Notes: a model not told the origin generated them from the sequence alone. A stretch of DNA of 32,272 nucleotides from Fibrobacter sp. (GCA_017965445.1 JAGCPZ010000040.1:1-32272), one strand, 5' to 3'. Positions 6,734-16,258 are shown, counted from the stretch's first letter. Numbers and translations are program-made.

Positions 6734-7897
6734 TTATTCACCGAGGACAAACGCGACGGCTTTTTCGAGGTCTTCTTGTTGGCGTTTATGCACTTCACCG
6801 TATCGGGCAAGGCCGCGGGATGCGTACATTGCATAGATATCCGAATCCAGCAATTGAATCATGCGGTTCTTGATTTCGCTGACGGAATACGGGTCAAAGT
6901 AAAGCGCCGCATTTTCGCAGACTTCGGGCACCGAGGTCGTGCCGCTCGCGGCTACCGGCACGCAATAACGCATGGACTGCACTGGCGGATAGCCAAAGCC
7001 TTCGTTCAAGCTCGGGAAAACAAACGCGTACGCGTTCTTGTGCAAGAATTCAAGCTCCTTCGATTCCACGTAGCCGAGGAACACAAACGCATCCTTATTG
7101 CGGATATGCTTGCGGTAAACGCGCACATTCGTAGCACCCGTAATCACGAGCTTCATATCGAATTCATGATTTGTCGAACGCATCATCGTCACGAGTTCAT
7201 CGAACGCCTTGACTGCACGCAAATTATTCTTTTCCCAGCGGGCACCGCTCGTGAGCAAAAAGTACTTCTTCGATTTCACACCCGGCGGCAAGAATCCTTC
7301 GGGTTCGTAATCCAGCATTGGGCTATAGAAAACTGGAATTTCTTTGTCCAAAAGCTCCGGGAAAAACGACTTGATTGAAGCACGGCTATGTTCGCTTACG
7401 GTAATGCATTCCGCGCGACCATCGGCAATGCGGGCCGCCAAATCGCGGTACTTGGGCGCATAGAAATACTTTTTCCAACTGTCGCGATAACGCACAAGCG
7501 CTTCGAGCTTTTGTGCAAACTTTTTCGCAAAGCCAACGCCTTGCCAGCTGTACTGCATTTCGAGTGCACGCACGCCATGCCACGTGAACACAAAACGCTT
7601 CACCTGAATCTGCCATTTACCTTCGAGCGAATAAAGCGGCGTGTAAAACGCATCAATCGCATTTTCGTCGATAATCTGCTGCGGCGTTTTTTGGGCAATG
7701 TCAAAAAGCGGAATGCCACATTTTTCGCAAGCCGCAATAATATCCGGAGCCAAATACTTTCGGCTGTCATAAACGCAACTGAATTTTGCGCCACGTTTTA
7801 CTAGCGCCCAAAATATCACTTCGCCATAAGAGCCGCCACCGTGAAACTTTGCACTGTGAATCGGCTGCACCGCCACCAGGTTGAATAGCAAATTCAT
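6734..7897 (-). CDS. Glycosyltransferase, GT4-like (GT-B fold)
   Basis: 387 residues, cytoplasmic or membrane-associated. The C-terminal Rossmann domain shows the GT4 donor-binding region: SGARWEKNN (217-225), FLGYV (273-277), FPSLNEGFGYPPVQSM (294-309) and ASGTTSVPEV (317-326). The usual E-x7-E pair is E299 and Q307, so the second Glu is replaced by Gln. The N-terminus has the Gly-rich GGGSYGE acceptor-side loop (20-26). An AGGGGG Shine-Dalgarno precedes the ATG. It is the third gene of a minus operon with two other glycosyltransferases, only 9 nt after the previous stop, and is followed by a terminator. Role: adding a sugar to a surface polysaccharide or lipopolysaccharide; sugar and acceptor cannot be told from sequence. 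Confidence 0.88.
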   Translation of the reverse strand: MNLLFNLVAVQPIHSAKFHGGGSYGEVIFWALVKRGAKFSCVYDSRKYLAPDIIAACEKCGIPLFDIAQKTPQQIIDENAIDAFYTPLYSLEGKWQIQVKRFVFTWHGVRALEMQYSWQGVGFAKKFAQKLEALVRYRDSWKKYFYAPKYRDLAARIADGRAECITVSEHSRASIKSFFPELLDKEIPVFYSPMLDYEPEGFLPPGVKSKKYFLLTSGARWEKNNLRAVKAFDELVTMMRSTNHEFDMKLVITGATNVRVYRKHIRNKDAFVFLGYVESKELEFLHKNAYAFVFPSLNEGFGYPPVQSMRYCVPVAASGTTSVPEVCENAALYFDPYSVSEIKNRMIQLLDSDIYAMYASRGLARYGEVHKRQQEDLEKAVAFVLGE

Positions 7898-7906
7898 AAA
7901 CGCCCC

Positions 7907-8926
7907 CTAGAAAAGCTTGCCCAAGATTTCCAAAGGCTTCACGAGGAAAGGCATTTTCTTGTACAGCCACGCCAGCGATTTTGCAAATGCATAACTACGG
8001 ATAATGTAAGCGCCCGCCGCCCCGACTTTATTCGTCTGGTACATGAACTCATCCTTCGCGTGGGCAATCACGTCATCGTAATACTCGTTGATGTGAATGG
8101 ACTTGTCCGCGTTCACCGTCACGGGGAGGCTCTTCAAATTCGTATAAAAGTCCTTGTGCAAAATCTTCGGCAAAAAGATGTTCATCGATTCCGGCACCTT
8201 GCGGCCACGCGTATCGATAATGCGCGAACCGAAGAAATGCAGCACCTTCGCCGTCGGCAAAAAGCGGTTGCCGTAAGCCAGCTGGCAGTTCCAACCGCCA
8301 TCCATCTTTTTCGTCACATAACCGAACTTGTAGTTTGTCTCAGCAAGCGAAGCCATGTCATACGGGAAATTCTTGGAAACGCAGTAAAGCCACAGTTCAT
8401 GCCAAGTCTTGAAGAACTCGCGGGCTTCTAGCGTATCGGCGGCAAACATCACGCCCCCGTTGAAAATCTCGTCGTTCAGAATCGGCGAAAAGCCCATCAT
8501 CTTCGCGTTGTTCAAAACCTTCTTGCGGTTAATCGCCTTCGACAAGTTCGTATGAAAGTCGAGCACCGCATAAATGCCACCGCGCCATTCGTCCGGAATC
8601 GAGAGGTCATCGACAATCGCGATGTCGGAATCCATGTACAGAAAGTCGCCGTCAATTTCATTGCGCATCACCGTCTTGAGGTAACGCGAACGGAGCATCG
8701 GCGTGAACTTTTCATCCAGCGTCAAAACCTTGAGTTCATCGACAGCGTCTTTCAAAGCCGCACGCGGGCCCGTCAGAGTTTCCGCCGTCTTGTCGTCGGT
8801 CAAGAGCGTCACGAACGCACCTGGATTATGCACTCGCAGCGAAGCAATCGCTACAAGAGTCTGCTCGCAGAAAAAGTCCTTCGGGGAACTGGTCAAAACA
8901 AAAAGATATTTGACTGAGGGTAACAT
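7907..8926 (-). CDS. Glycosyltransferase with DxD motif (GT8-like, GT-A fold)
   Basis: 339 residues. The order of motifs is that of a retaining, metal-dependent GT-A enzyme: FVLTSS strand at the N-terminus, DSD at 99-101 (FLYMDSDIAI) for metal-nucleotide sugar binding, FNGGVMF at 155-161, and a late HFFGS where GT8 enzymes carry a metal-binding His. The C-terminal 60 residues are helical and basic with aromatic residues, suited to membrane association. It begins 1 nt after the stop of the GT32-like gene with AAGGA upstream, so both are cotranscribed. Involved in assembly of a cell-surface glycan; donor unknown. Confidence 0.82.
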   Translation of the reverse strand: MLPSVKYLFVLTSSPKDFFCEQTLVAIASLRVHNPGAFVTLLTDDKTAETLTGPRAALKDAVDELKVLTLDEKFTPMLRSRYLKTVMRNEIDGDFLYMDSDIAIVDDLSIPDEWRGGIYAVLDFHTNLSKAINRKKVLNNAKMMGFSPILNDEIFNGGVMFAADTLEAREFFKTWHELWLYCVSKNFPYDMASLAETNYKFGYVTKKMDGGWNCQLAYGNRFLPTAKVLHFFGSRIIDTRGRKVPESMNIFLPKILHKDFYTNLKSLPVTVNADKSIHINEYYDDVIAHAKDEFMYQTNKVGAAGAYIIRSYAFAKSLAWLYKKMPFLVKPLEILGKLF

Positions 8927-8927
8927 C

Positions 8928-9731
8928 TTAAATCCTTATCGGTTCCTTCTTTTCGTATGCGGCAAGGCGGCTTTCCATCGTACCTCGCGGAGCATTCCTC
9001 AAAAAATTCTTGATGCGCTGCCAAAGCGGGCGCCAACTGCCGTTCGTTACGTGTATCGCAAAAGGTTTCGTCTTCGATTCGTTCAGGCTCGGCAAAAATA
9101 CGTCGCCCGGATAAATCGTCATCCCTTCGGATAGCTTCTGCAATTCGTTCTTATAGACAAAACCAAATTGCTGTGCCGTGTGAGCATAGACAAACGGAGA
9201 AATATTCTGGATGTTCAGTTCACCGTTCGGCAAAATAAACTTTTGATTTTCGTAGTATTCCATGCACTTCTTAAGGAACGGATGCCCCGCCTCGCCACCA
9301 AAAATGGCAGCCTGCAACGCAAGCCCCGGGAGCGCAATCTGGTTCGGGTCCTTCTTGGTTCCGTCTTCGTTCAAGAACTGCCATGACTTATTCTTCTTGA
9401 AATGCGATGTAAATTCGATATTCGTAAAATAGCGATTGTTAAGGAACGGATCAAAGCTCTGGTACATATATACGTCGCTATCCAAATAGATTCCGCCCTC
9501 GCTATAGACGGCATAAAGGCGAATGTAGTCACTTGCGAAAGCCCACTTAGAAAGCGAAACTGCCTCGCGTACAAACGGGACCGAGTCGATGATTTTCTGG
9601 CATTTTGCCATATTCCAATGGACGATTTCATAATCGGGGCAATGGCGCTTCCAGCTGTCAATGCACAACTGCGGCAGTTGCGGCAGCGGGTCATTCGAAA
9701 GCCATATATAGTGCAATTTTTTAGGAATCAT
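8928..9731 (-). CDS. Glycosyltransferase, GT32-like (capsular/OCH1 type)
   Basis: 267 residues. The opening IPKKLHYIWLS and the block SDYIRLYAVYSEGGIYLDSDV (68-87) are hallmarks of the DXD-containing GT32 family; the DSD is at 84-86. C-terminal residues are basic. This is the first gene of the minus-strand operon GT32-GT8-GT4. Its start is 57 bp from the divergently transcribed GT2 gene, and no clear Shine-Dalgarno is seen. It probably transfers a hexose to a growing surface polysaccharide repeat unit on the cytoplasmic face of the inner membrane. Confidence 0.88.
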   Translation of the reverse strand: MIPKKLHYIWLSNDPLPQLPQLCIDSWKRHCPDYEIVHWNMAKCQKIIDSVPFVREAVSLSKWAFASDYIRLYAVYSEGGIYLDSDVYMYQSFDPFLNNRYFTNIEFTSHFKKNKSWQFLNEDGTKKDPNQIALPGLALQAAIFGGEAGHPFLKKCMEYYENQKFILPNGELNIQNISPFVYAHTAQQFGFVYKNELQKLSEGMTIYPGDVFLPSLNESKTKPFAIHVTNGSWRPLWQRIKNFLRNAPRGTMESRLAAYEKKEPIRI

Positions 9732-9788
9732 AAAAATAATGTAGAAAATTACTACTGTTCGGCCACATCAAATATATATATTTATATC
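9732..9788. promoter_or_regulatory. Short divergent promoter region between glycosyltransferases
   Basis: A 57-bp AT-rich gap separates the starts of the GT32-like gene (minus) and the GT2 gene (plus), including an alternating AT run ATATATATATTTATAT (about 9771-9787). Both genes need promoters in or overlapping this space. No confident -35/-10 pair or Shine-Dalgarno was found for either, so leaderless or weakly initiated mRNAs are possible. Confidence 0.3.
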
Positions 9789-10688
9789 ATGATTTCTATT
9801 GCAATGGCGACATACAACGGCAAGACTTTTATTCGGGAACAGCTAGATTCCATTCTGGCTCAGACCGAACAAGATTTCGAAATCGTAATCTGCGATGACG
9901 CCTCGACCGATTCTACGCCCCAAATCCTTGACGAATACGCTCGCAAGGATTCCAGAATCCATGTATTCAAGAACAAAAAAAATTTGGGCTATCGTGAAAA
10001 TTTCAACAAGGCCGTATCGCTTTGCAAAGGCGATTTCGTGGCCTTCAGCGACCAAGACGATTTATGGCTCCCGAACCACCTCGAAGCATTGCACAAAACT
10101 ATTGGAGACAACCTCGTTTGCGGAGGCCGCACAGTCCGTTGCCGCGAAGACGGTTCCACGCTCAAGGAATATTCTCCGACACCATACCAGTCCAATTGCT
10201 TGACATCGCAAAAAGACCGTTTTATATACCAGTGCTATGCATTCAACCTTTATCAAGGAGCATCGCAGCTCATCAGCCGCGAAGCCGTAAAGAGGTTCTT
10301 CCCTATCGAAGTGGAAGAATACGCACACGACTGGTCTCTCGCCGCAAACGCCATTGCCGAAAACAGATTTGTCTATACCGACATTGTCGTGACCAAGTGG
10401 CGCAAGCATTCTTCGCAAGTCACGCACAAGAGGCATTCGAGAGAAGTCCGCAAAAAAAGGCTTGCGCAATTTGCTGTGTACATGTGGACCCACAATGAGA
10501 ATTTCAAGAAGAACAAGTCCATCAGTGAAATTTTAAACAAGGCCGTTGAATTTCATACAAATTCAGATATAACTTACCGCATCAAGAATCTAGCGCATGC
10601 TTGGAGAACATCGAAGATTATCTACGGTCGCAATTTCACTGGAACGCTAAAAACAGTTCTCGGCTACTTGTTCACTGCTTCGCTTTAA
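9789..10688 (+). CDS. Glycosyltransferase family 2
   Basis: 299 residues from the ATG at 9789; the longer open frame upstream is antisense to the GT32-like gene and lacks family similarity. The GT2 signature is clear: SIAMATYNG at the N-terminus, ICDDAST (34-40) and FSDQDDLW (86-93) with the metal-binding Asp residues of a rhamnosyl/glucosyltransferase-type GT-A enzyme. A HDW motif later in the protein is the likely catalytic-base region of this family. It converges on the flippase gene, the two stop codons overlapping by 2 nt with no terminator between. Its role is addition of a sugar to the same surface polysaccharide, inferred from location. Confidence 0.9.
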   Translation: MISIAMATYNGKTFIREQLDSILAQTEQDFEIVICDDASTDSTPQILDEYARKDSRIHVFKNKKNLGYRENFNKAVSLCKGDFVAFSDQDDLWLPNHLEALHKTIGDNLVCGGRTVRCREDGSTLKEYSPTPYQSNCLTSQKDRFIYQCYAFNLYQGASQLISREAVKRFFPIEVEEYAHDWSLAANAIAENRFVYTDIVVTKWRKHSSQVTHKRHSREVRKKRLAQFAVYMWTHNENFKKNKSISEILNKAVEFHTNSDITYRIKNLAHAWRTSKIIYGRNFTGTLKTVLGYLFTASL

Positions 10689-12094
10689 AATTTTCTCTTG
10701 TAAAACAGGAACTGCGCCCCGAGCGCAAGCAACACGCACACGTAAACGACAATTTTGCCAACCATCGTGAGCGTCACCACTTGAGCATTAATCAAGATGT
10801 AAAGCGTAAGCAGAAGGACCATCCAAACGATATCAATCCAAAGCTTTGAAGAATACGGTTGAAGATTCCGCTTGAGCAGATAGACATTGCAATAGACCGA
10901 AGACACAATTCCGTAAATGAGCATCGAAAGCGCAGCGCCCAAAAGTCCCAATTGCGGAATCAAAATAAAGCCCACCACAACAGAAGTCAAAAGCTGGATA
11001 ACGCTCGCCTTCAAGTTGACAACGCTCTTGCCGATGCCGTCAATGACCGTATTCACCATGCCAAAGAACGTGACGACAAGCTGGAAGAACAGCAAAACGC
11101 CAAGCGCCATCGGCTGCACCACATAGCTCTTGCCTGCAATGGACATGATTTCTTCGGGGAAAAGCACGATGAAAAATCCGATAATCACCTGAATCATCGT
11201 CGCCATCGAAACGCAGTACGAATAAACGGGTTTAAGGTCTGTCTTCAAGCGGGATTCTTCCATGCCAGAAACAACCGGCGTAATAATCGGGTTGAATCCG
11301 TTTCGAATTGTCTGCAGGCCATTGGCAAGGGTCATCATCAACGCATAAACGCCAGACGCCTCGTCACCCAAGAAGAATAGCACCATCCAAAGCGTCGAAC
11401 GCTGGAGCAAGTTCCCCACAAGGACGGTCAATCCCAGCGGAACCGAATAAAGAACAAGTTCCTTGGAAACACGCTCCTTCGGGATAATCGGCATTTTCTT
11501 GAACTGCTTGCGCACCGCTTTTGCATGCAAAGTAAATCCAATCACTTGTCCGAACAAGAGGCCAAAAGGCAACGCATGCGGGATATCCAAATAATGAAGG
11601 ATAATCGAGACTAGCGGCGCCATCACGGCTATTATAAAATCGTTGATGAAAATGGAAATCCAAGGCTTACGGTTCCCTTCCGAAGAACTGCTCAGCACGT
11701 ACATGCCCGAATAGAACACCAAAGAAATGGCGTAATACGGAAGTTCATCCGAAATAAACGGCGTGAACGAACCCAAGATAATGACAACAGTAATGAACAA
11801 GGACACGGCAACGGAAATCCAGAACGATTCCATGATTCCGCAGTAGGCCACCCTGCCGTGGAGCTTGTTCTGAGGCATGTACCAACGGAGCCCAATATCC
11901 AGGCCAAGTGTCGAGGCTCGCGCAATCGTAAGCAAAAGACCCTGAGTCGAAACAAATATCCCAAACTCGCCCGCTCCAAAGATACGCGCAAGCATAATGG
12001 TCAAAAGAGGGCCGCAAATCTTCAGGACTGTTCCCAAAATATTGAACAGTGTACTTTTTTTCAAAAAACTTTTATCAACATCTAACTCGTTCAT
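10685..12094 (-). CDS. Polysaccharide flippase, Wzx/MATE-like (MVF superfamily)
   Basis: 469 residues with about 12-14 hydrophobic segments over the whole length, no signal peptide, and a basic C-terminus (YKRKF). The N-terminal pattern KKSTLFNILGTVLKICGPLL followed by ARIFGAGEFGIF is typical of O-antigen/capsule repeat-unit translocases, which flip undecaprenyl-linked glycans across the inner membrane. I chose ATG at 12094; an in-frame TTG two codons earlier is also possible, and no strong Shine-Dalgarno is seen. It sits beside four glycosyltransferases, which supports the role. It could also export another lipid-linked substrate. Confidence 0.88.
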   Translation of the reverse strand: MNELDVDKSFLKKSTLFNILGTVLKICGPLLTIMLARIFGAGEFGIFVSTQGLLLTIARASTLGLDIGLRWYMPQNKLHGRVAYCGIMESFWISVAVSLFITVVIILGSFTPFISDELPYYAISLVFYSGMYVLSSSSEGNRKPWISIFINDFIIAVMAPLVSIILHYLDIPHALPFGLLFGQVIGFTLHAKAVRKQFKKMPIIPKERVSKELVLYSVPLGLTVLVGNLLQRSTLWMVLFFLGDEASGVYALMMTLANGLQTIRNGFNPIITPVVSGMEESRLKTDLKPVYSYCVSMATMIQVIIGFFIVLFPEEIMSIAGKSYVVQPMALGVLLFFQLVVTFFGMVNTVIDGIGKSVVNLKASVIQLLTSVVVGFILIPQLGLLGAALSMLIYGIVSSVYCNVYLLKRNLQPYSSKLWIDIVWMVLLLTLYILINAQVVTLTMVGKIVVYVCVLLALGAQFLFYKRKF

Positions 12095-12143
12095 GCTCAA
12101 CGCAATTTAAAAAAAAGGTTAAATAGATTAAACCCTAAATTTT

Positions 12144-12701
12144 ATGGAAATGCAAATAAAAACAAAAAATTTTACTACATTATACGGCATGGTTCAATTC
12201 AGTCAAACTTCTTGGCAAAACGGCACCCTTTCGGATACGCTTGACATCTTGCGTTATGCTCCGATGACCTTGTCCGTGGGGACGAACGCCGTTATTTACT
12301 ACACATTGCCAAAGAGCATTGAACCGGGCGAATTTATCCGCTACACCATCGTTGCCGGTTTCAGAAAAGTAAGTTGGACCGGCATCATCGGAGCGGTCAA
12401 CGCAGGCAAAACCGAAAACGTCATTGAAATTGCAGTACGTCTTGGAGACGGTCCGTTCCGTGGTTTCACGGCAAAGCACAAGTTCGATTCTTACAAGGGA
12501 ATCACGACATGCTTTGACGACATGACCTTCCAGGGATGCAAGGATTTTGCCGAAGACACCTTCTCGATTGTCATGGCAAGCGCAAGCATGGTTTATGCCA
12601 TCTCCGCCAGAGAAATGGCACGTGAGCAAATCGCATTTGTAGAAGCGAAAAAGAGAACACAGGCATTCGAAGCCCTGGACCAATCCGCAACCGCCGGATA
12701 A
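12144..12701 (+). CDS. SRPBCC-like (START/Bet v1 fold) ligand-binding protein
   Basis: Up to 185 residues. The pattern IEPGEFIRYTIV, then a VSWTGII strand, then a GDGPFRGFTAKHKFD strand and a late CFDDMTF strand is the signature of SRPBCC cyclase/ligand-binding proteins, which cradle a hydrophobic ligand. The start is uncertain: ATG 12144 gives an AT-rich N-terminus, while ATG 12189 (MVQFSQ) fits the codon use of the rest better; neither has a clear Shine-Dalgarno. The gene ends 4 nt before the UbiD decarboxylase gene, so the two are cotranscribed and the protein may handle the same aromatic or isoprenoid ligand. The family call rests on pattern recognition, not on a profile search. Confidence 0.65.
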   Translation: MEMQIKTKNFTTLYGMVQFSQTSWQNGTLSDTLDILRYAPMTLSVGTNAVIYYTLPKSIEPGEFIRYTIVAGFRKVSWTGIIGAVNAGKTENVIEIAVRLGDGPFRGFTAKHKFDSYKGITTCFDDMTFQGCKDFAEDTFSIVMASASMVYAISAREMAREQIAFVEAKKRTQAFEALDQSATAG

Positions 12702-12705
12702 CATC

Positions 12706-14589
12706 ATGTACAAGTCCCTCGAACAGGCCCTGCTGGATTTAGAAAAAGCGGGAATGCTCAAACGTATTCACGCCGAAGTCGATCCGCACTTGGAAATGGC
12801 CGAAATTGCAAGGGAAAATTTTAGGCAAGGCGGTCCTGCGCTCCTTTTTGAGCATGTCAAAGGGAGCAAATTCCGTGCCGCATGTAATATTTTCGGCAGC
12901 GACGAACGGTTCAATTTTTTGTTCCGTGACGGCTTTGAGCAGACAAAAACAGCCATCCAGTTCAAATCGAATCCAGCGGAATTTTTCAGGCACCCAAGCC
13001 TTGCAAAATTTTGGAAGGCATCACAAGCGGGCATCAGTTCCATGCCCATGCGTTCAGGTAGCATCAGCGATTTTGAAGAATGCAGCCTTAGCGACTTGCC
13101 ACAACTGGTCAGCTGGCCGCTAGACGGAGGCGCGTTTATCACATTACCGCAAGTCGCCACACGCCCTAGCGAAAACGCGAACATATTGCAGACAAACGTG
13201 GGCATGTACCGCATCCAGATTTCCGGGAACGAGTACATTTCCAACGAAGAATGCGGGCTGCACTACCAAATCAAGCGCGACATTGCACATCATCATCAAA
13301 AATCACTCGAAGAAGGGCGACCGCTCAAGGTCAGCATTTTCATTGGCGGCCCGCCATCGCACACATTCGCTGCCGTGATGCCCATGCCCGAGAATCTCTC
13401 GGAACTGTTATTCGCGGGCATGCTCGGTAACCGCCGATTCCGTTACTTTGAACATGATGGCTACATCGTCTCCAGCGATGCGGACTTTTGTATTTTAGGA
13501 GAACTCGAACCCGGTTTAAAACCCGAAGGACCATTTGGCGACCACATCGGCTATTATTCCGGCAAACACGATTTTCCTTGTATGAGAGTCCAAAAAGTGC
13601 TTTGCAAAAAGAACGCGATTTTCCCGTTCACAGTTGTCGGGCGCCCGCCTCAAGAAGATACGCTCTTTGGCAAGTTTATCCATAAAATTACAGAACCGAT
13701 GGTCCCGGCATCGCTCCCGGGCGTTTACGGGATACATGCAGTCGATGATGCCGGCGTACATTCGCTTTGTCTAGCGCTCGCTTCCGAAGCGTTCCGTCCT
13801 TACGCAACAGCCGAAGAACGCGAACCGATGGAACTTTTGAAGACCGCAAACGCGCTGCTCGGATTCAACCAGGCAAGTCTAACAAAGTATTTGTTGATTG
13901 CCGCAAAGGAAGATGACACGAGCCTCGATGTGAACAACGTTCCCGCATTTTTCATGCACGTTCTGGAACGCATACACTTCGACCGTGATTTACATTTCCA
14001 AACTGCGACAACCATCGACACGCTGGACTACACCGGCACAAGCCTCAACCACGGTTCGAAAGTTGTCATTGCCGCCGCCGGTGCGAAATGCCGCGAGCTC
14101 CGCAACAACCCAAGCGATTTGGAATCGCTCACGCTTCCGCAAGGGTTTAAAGTGGCCGCCATCGTGATGCACGGCATTCTGATGATTGAAGGTCCGGCGA
14201 CTCTTGCCCCAAACGAAACCGCCGACAAATCCGACAACGAAAAGTCCGCGACGTTCGCAGAACTCAAAGCATCCCTCGCCCACTGGGAATTCCACGAAAA
14301 CTACCCTTGGATTTCCATCATCGACGAAGGCGCCGCGAGGCTTGCCGCAAACAGCGGAACAAGTACAAACAACATATTAAGCGATTTTCTCTGGCTCACG
14401 TTCACGCGTTCCGACCCTGCGCAAGACATTTACGGCATCGACGAAACCGTCGAAGAAAAGCATTGGAAATGCAATGCGCCCTTGATTATCGACGCGCGAA
14501 TCAAGCCGCGCCATCAAAAGCAACTGACCGTCCCCGCCGAGATTGCCGCAAAGGCAAAGCAGATTCTTAAAGATTCAGGAGTCCTGTAA
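12706..14589 (+). CDS. UbiD family decarboxylase (prenylated-FMN dependent)
   Basis: 627 residues, within the range of the long UbiD subgroup. UbiD enzymes use prenylated FMN, made by UbiX, to decarboxylate aromatic or unsaturated acids. Visible signatures are NVGMYRIQI (164-172) with Arg169, and PEGPFGDHIGYYSG (273-286) containing Glu274 and Asp279, which together give the R-E-D/E catalytic triad of the family. FTVVGRPPQEDTLFGK follows as expected. The C-terminal about 110 residues are an extension seen in the longer members. It lies between an SRPBCC-like gene (4 nt gap) and an exported protein gene (1 nt gap). In a menaquinone-using bacterium this could serve the futalosine pathway, but that substrate assignment is inference. 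Confidence 0.92.
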   Translation: MYKSLEQALLDLEKAGMLKRIHAEVDPHLEMAEIARENFRQGGPALLFEHVKGSKFRAACNIFGSDERFNFLFRDGFEQTKTAIQFKSNPAEFFRHPSLAKFWKASQAGISSMPMRSGSISDFEECSLSDLPQLVSWPLDGGAFITLPQVATRPSENANILQTNVGMYRIQISGNEYISNEECGLHYQIKRDIAHHHQKSLEEGRPLKVSIFIGGPPSHTFAAVMPMPENLSELLFAGMLGNRRFRYFEHDGYIVSSDADFCILGELEPGLKPEGPFGDHIGYYSGKHDFPCMRVQKVLCKKNAIFPFTVVGRPPQEDTLFGKFIHKITEPMVPASLPGVYGIHAVDDAGVHSLCLALASEAFRPYATAEEREPMELLKTANALLGFNQASLTKYLLIAAKEDDTSLDVNNVPAFFMHVLERIHFDRDLHFQTATTIDTLDYTGTSLNHGSKVVIAAAGAKCRELRNNPSDLESLTLPQGFKVAAIVMHGILMIEGPATLAPNETADKSDNEKSATFAELKASLAHWEFHENYPWISIIDEGAARLAANSGTSTNNILSDFLWLTFTRSDPAQDIYGIDETVEEKHWKCNAPLIIDARIKPRHQKQLTVPAEIAAKAKQILKDSGVL

Positions 14590-14590
14590 A

Positions 14591-16258
14591 ATGCTCCCAA
14601 TTTTTTCGCACCTTTTTCCATCCGCACGAATCATCCAGTTCGTCGCACTATCCATAGCGATAGCATTCTGCACGACATTCGCCTACGAAGGTGATTGCGG
14701 AACGATGAAGGCTTTTGAAAACTACATCAAGCGTAAGAACCAACCCCTTTACGCCTTGGCCAAGTCATCAGAAAAAAGCGAAACCAAATGCACTCCCGAA
14801 GTGTATTACGATTCGGTCTATTCCATTGAAACTGCGCATATTCAAGTTTTCTACACCATGACAGGGCCTCACGCCACAACAAAAGCATTCGCCAAGGCAA
14901 CCGCCACAAGCATGGAAGAAGCGTGGGACTTTTACATCAACAAGCACAAGATGCGTGAGCCCAAAGGACCCAGCGTATCCCTCCACTTCCTGCAAGAAGT
15001 CAAGAACGGGCTCTATCCCATCGAAATCGTTGACCTCGAACAAATTAGAGGTCACAAGATTGGTGATTACTTCAAAAACTTTGGAGTTACGGAACCTCTT
15101 GATGATTTCGGGTTTTCCCAAATTTTCATGGAGAACGATTTCTATTATGGCTCTTCAAAAAACGAAAACAAAGACACCATTTTTGTCGATGGAGACACTT
15201 GTTTGTACGCCAAGTCAACAATAGAATTACGCAACATCGTGCACAATTTTGCCTACACCGATGAATGGGCAAAAGGCATCCGCCTAACATCATTCCACGA
15301 ATTTTATCACGCCGTACAGTTACGTTATCTTGACCTGTCCACACCAACGTTCTGGTTCGAAGCCTCCGCTGCCGGGTTTGAAGAAATCACCAATCCCGAT
15401 ATTGACGACTACATCAGTTACATACCAAAATTCTTTGAACGCACAGGGCAGCCCCTCTCCGATTCTTTCAGGAACTACGGAGCATCGACATTACTCATTT
15501 ATCTATACAACAACGTTTCAAAGGATATAGACAAATCCATTTGGGAAAACTTTTCAAAGAACCCAAACAACTCGTTCGAAGATCAACTCATTGCCTCAAT
15601 TAAGCCGCTTAAACTCGATGCCGATAGCATTTTCCACGACTATTCCGTTCGACTTTCTTTTTCCGGGAAACGTAGCAAGGACCTTCCCAAAAAAAGCTGG
15701 ATCCATAACGACCAATCCGAATGGCCCTCAGCCAAAATAATCGTTTCAGATTCCATCAAACCCAATATCGAAAGTCTCGCATTCATGTTCTACAACATCC
15801 CGCAAAACTACGCCCCTCCCTACGTGGTTGATTTCACAAACTTTACCGGTAAAGCATCCGTTGCCATATACAAGGACGGCAAGGCGTCTATCTACAAAAT
15901 TGAAAACAACAATACACTCAATAGCATGGCCCCTGTTTTATCATCAAGCGATTCTTCTGTATGGATTTTCAGCCGCTTCGGTGAATCCGAAAGCATTCCA
16001 ATCGTTCACAACGATACACCCCCGCATGCATATCCCGTTCCATGGAAAGAAGGGCCGCTCTGCTTTGCCCCGCTCCCCCTCGGCAAGAAATTTATTGAAA
16101 TCAGAACGAGACGCGGCGACTTGATTTCACAGGAAAAATACGAAGGAACATCATTCTGCCTGCAAGAAAACCAAGTCAAGTCCATGATGGCGCCAGGTCT
16201 TTACCGGTTCCGCGTCGGCAACAAAGGCCGCACTACAAGCTTTATAGTGATGTACTAG
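14591..16258 (+). CDS. Exported putative zinc metalloprotease (HExxH)
   Basis: 555 residues. The ATG 14591 is 1 nt after the UbiD stop and gives an N-terminal hydrophobic stretch with predicted cleavage after TTFA (residue 31), so it is exported; a slightly longer in-frame start within ubiD would put extra charged residues before the signal. The motif HEFYH at 236-240 in SFHEFYHAVQLRYL matches the zincin HExxH, and FWFEASAAGFEE (254-265) supplies Glu residues that could be the third zinc ligand of a gluzincin. This arrangement recalls the MXAN_6640-type putative metalloproteases. The C-terminal part (about 400-555) is beta-rich and may be a substrate- or wall-binding domain. The coupling with ubiD may be only transcriptional. 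Confidence 0.75.
   Translation: MLPIFSHLFPSARIIQFVALSIAIAFCTTFAYEGDCGTMKAFENYIKRKNQPLYALAKSSEKSETKCTPEVYYDSVYSIETAHIQVFYTMTGPHATTKAFAKATATSMEEAWDFYINKHKMREPKGPSVSLHFLQEVKNGLYPIEIVDLEQIRGHKIGDYFKNFGVTEPLDDFGFSQIFMENDFYYGSSKNENKDTIFVDGDTCLYAKSTIELRNIVHNFAYTDEWAKGIRLTSFHEFYHAVQLRYLDLSTPTFWFEASAAGFEEITNPDIDDYISYIPKFFERTGQPLSDSFRNYGASTLLIYLYNNVSKDIDKSIWENFSKNPNNSFEDQLIASIKPLKLDADSIFHDYSVRLSFSGKRSKDLPKKSWIHNDQSEWPSAKIIVSDSIKPNIESLAFMFYNIPQNYAPPYVVDFTNFTGKASVAIYKDGKASIYKIENNNTLNSMAPVLSSSDSSVWIFSRFGESESIPIVHNDTPPHAYPVPWKEGPLCFAPLPLGKKFIEIRTRRGDLISQEKYEGTSFCLQENQVKSMMAPGLYRFRVGNKGRTTSFIVMY

Noticed and set aside
9402..9788. Upstream extension of the GT2 gene giving a 428-residue protein
   Set aside because: The extra 129 residues are antisense to the GT32-like gene and unrelated to GT2; the family begins at the MISIAMATYNG start.
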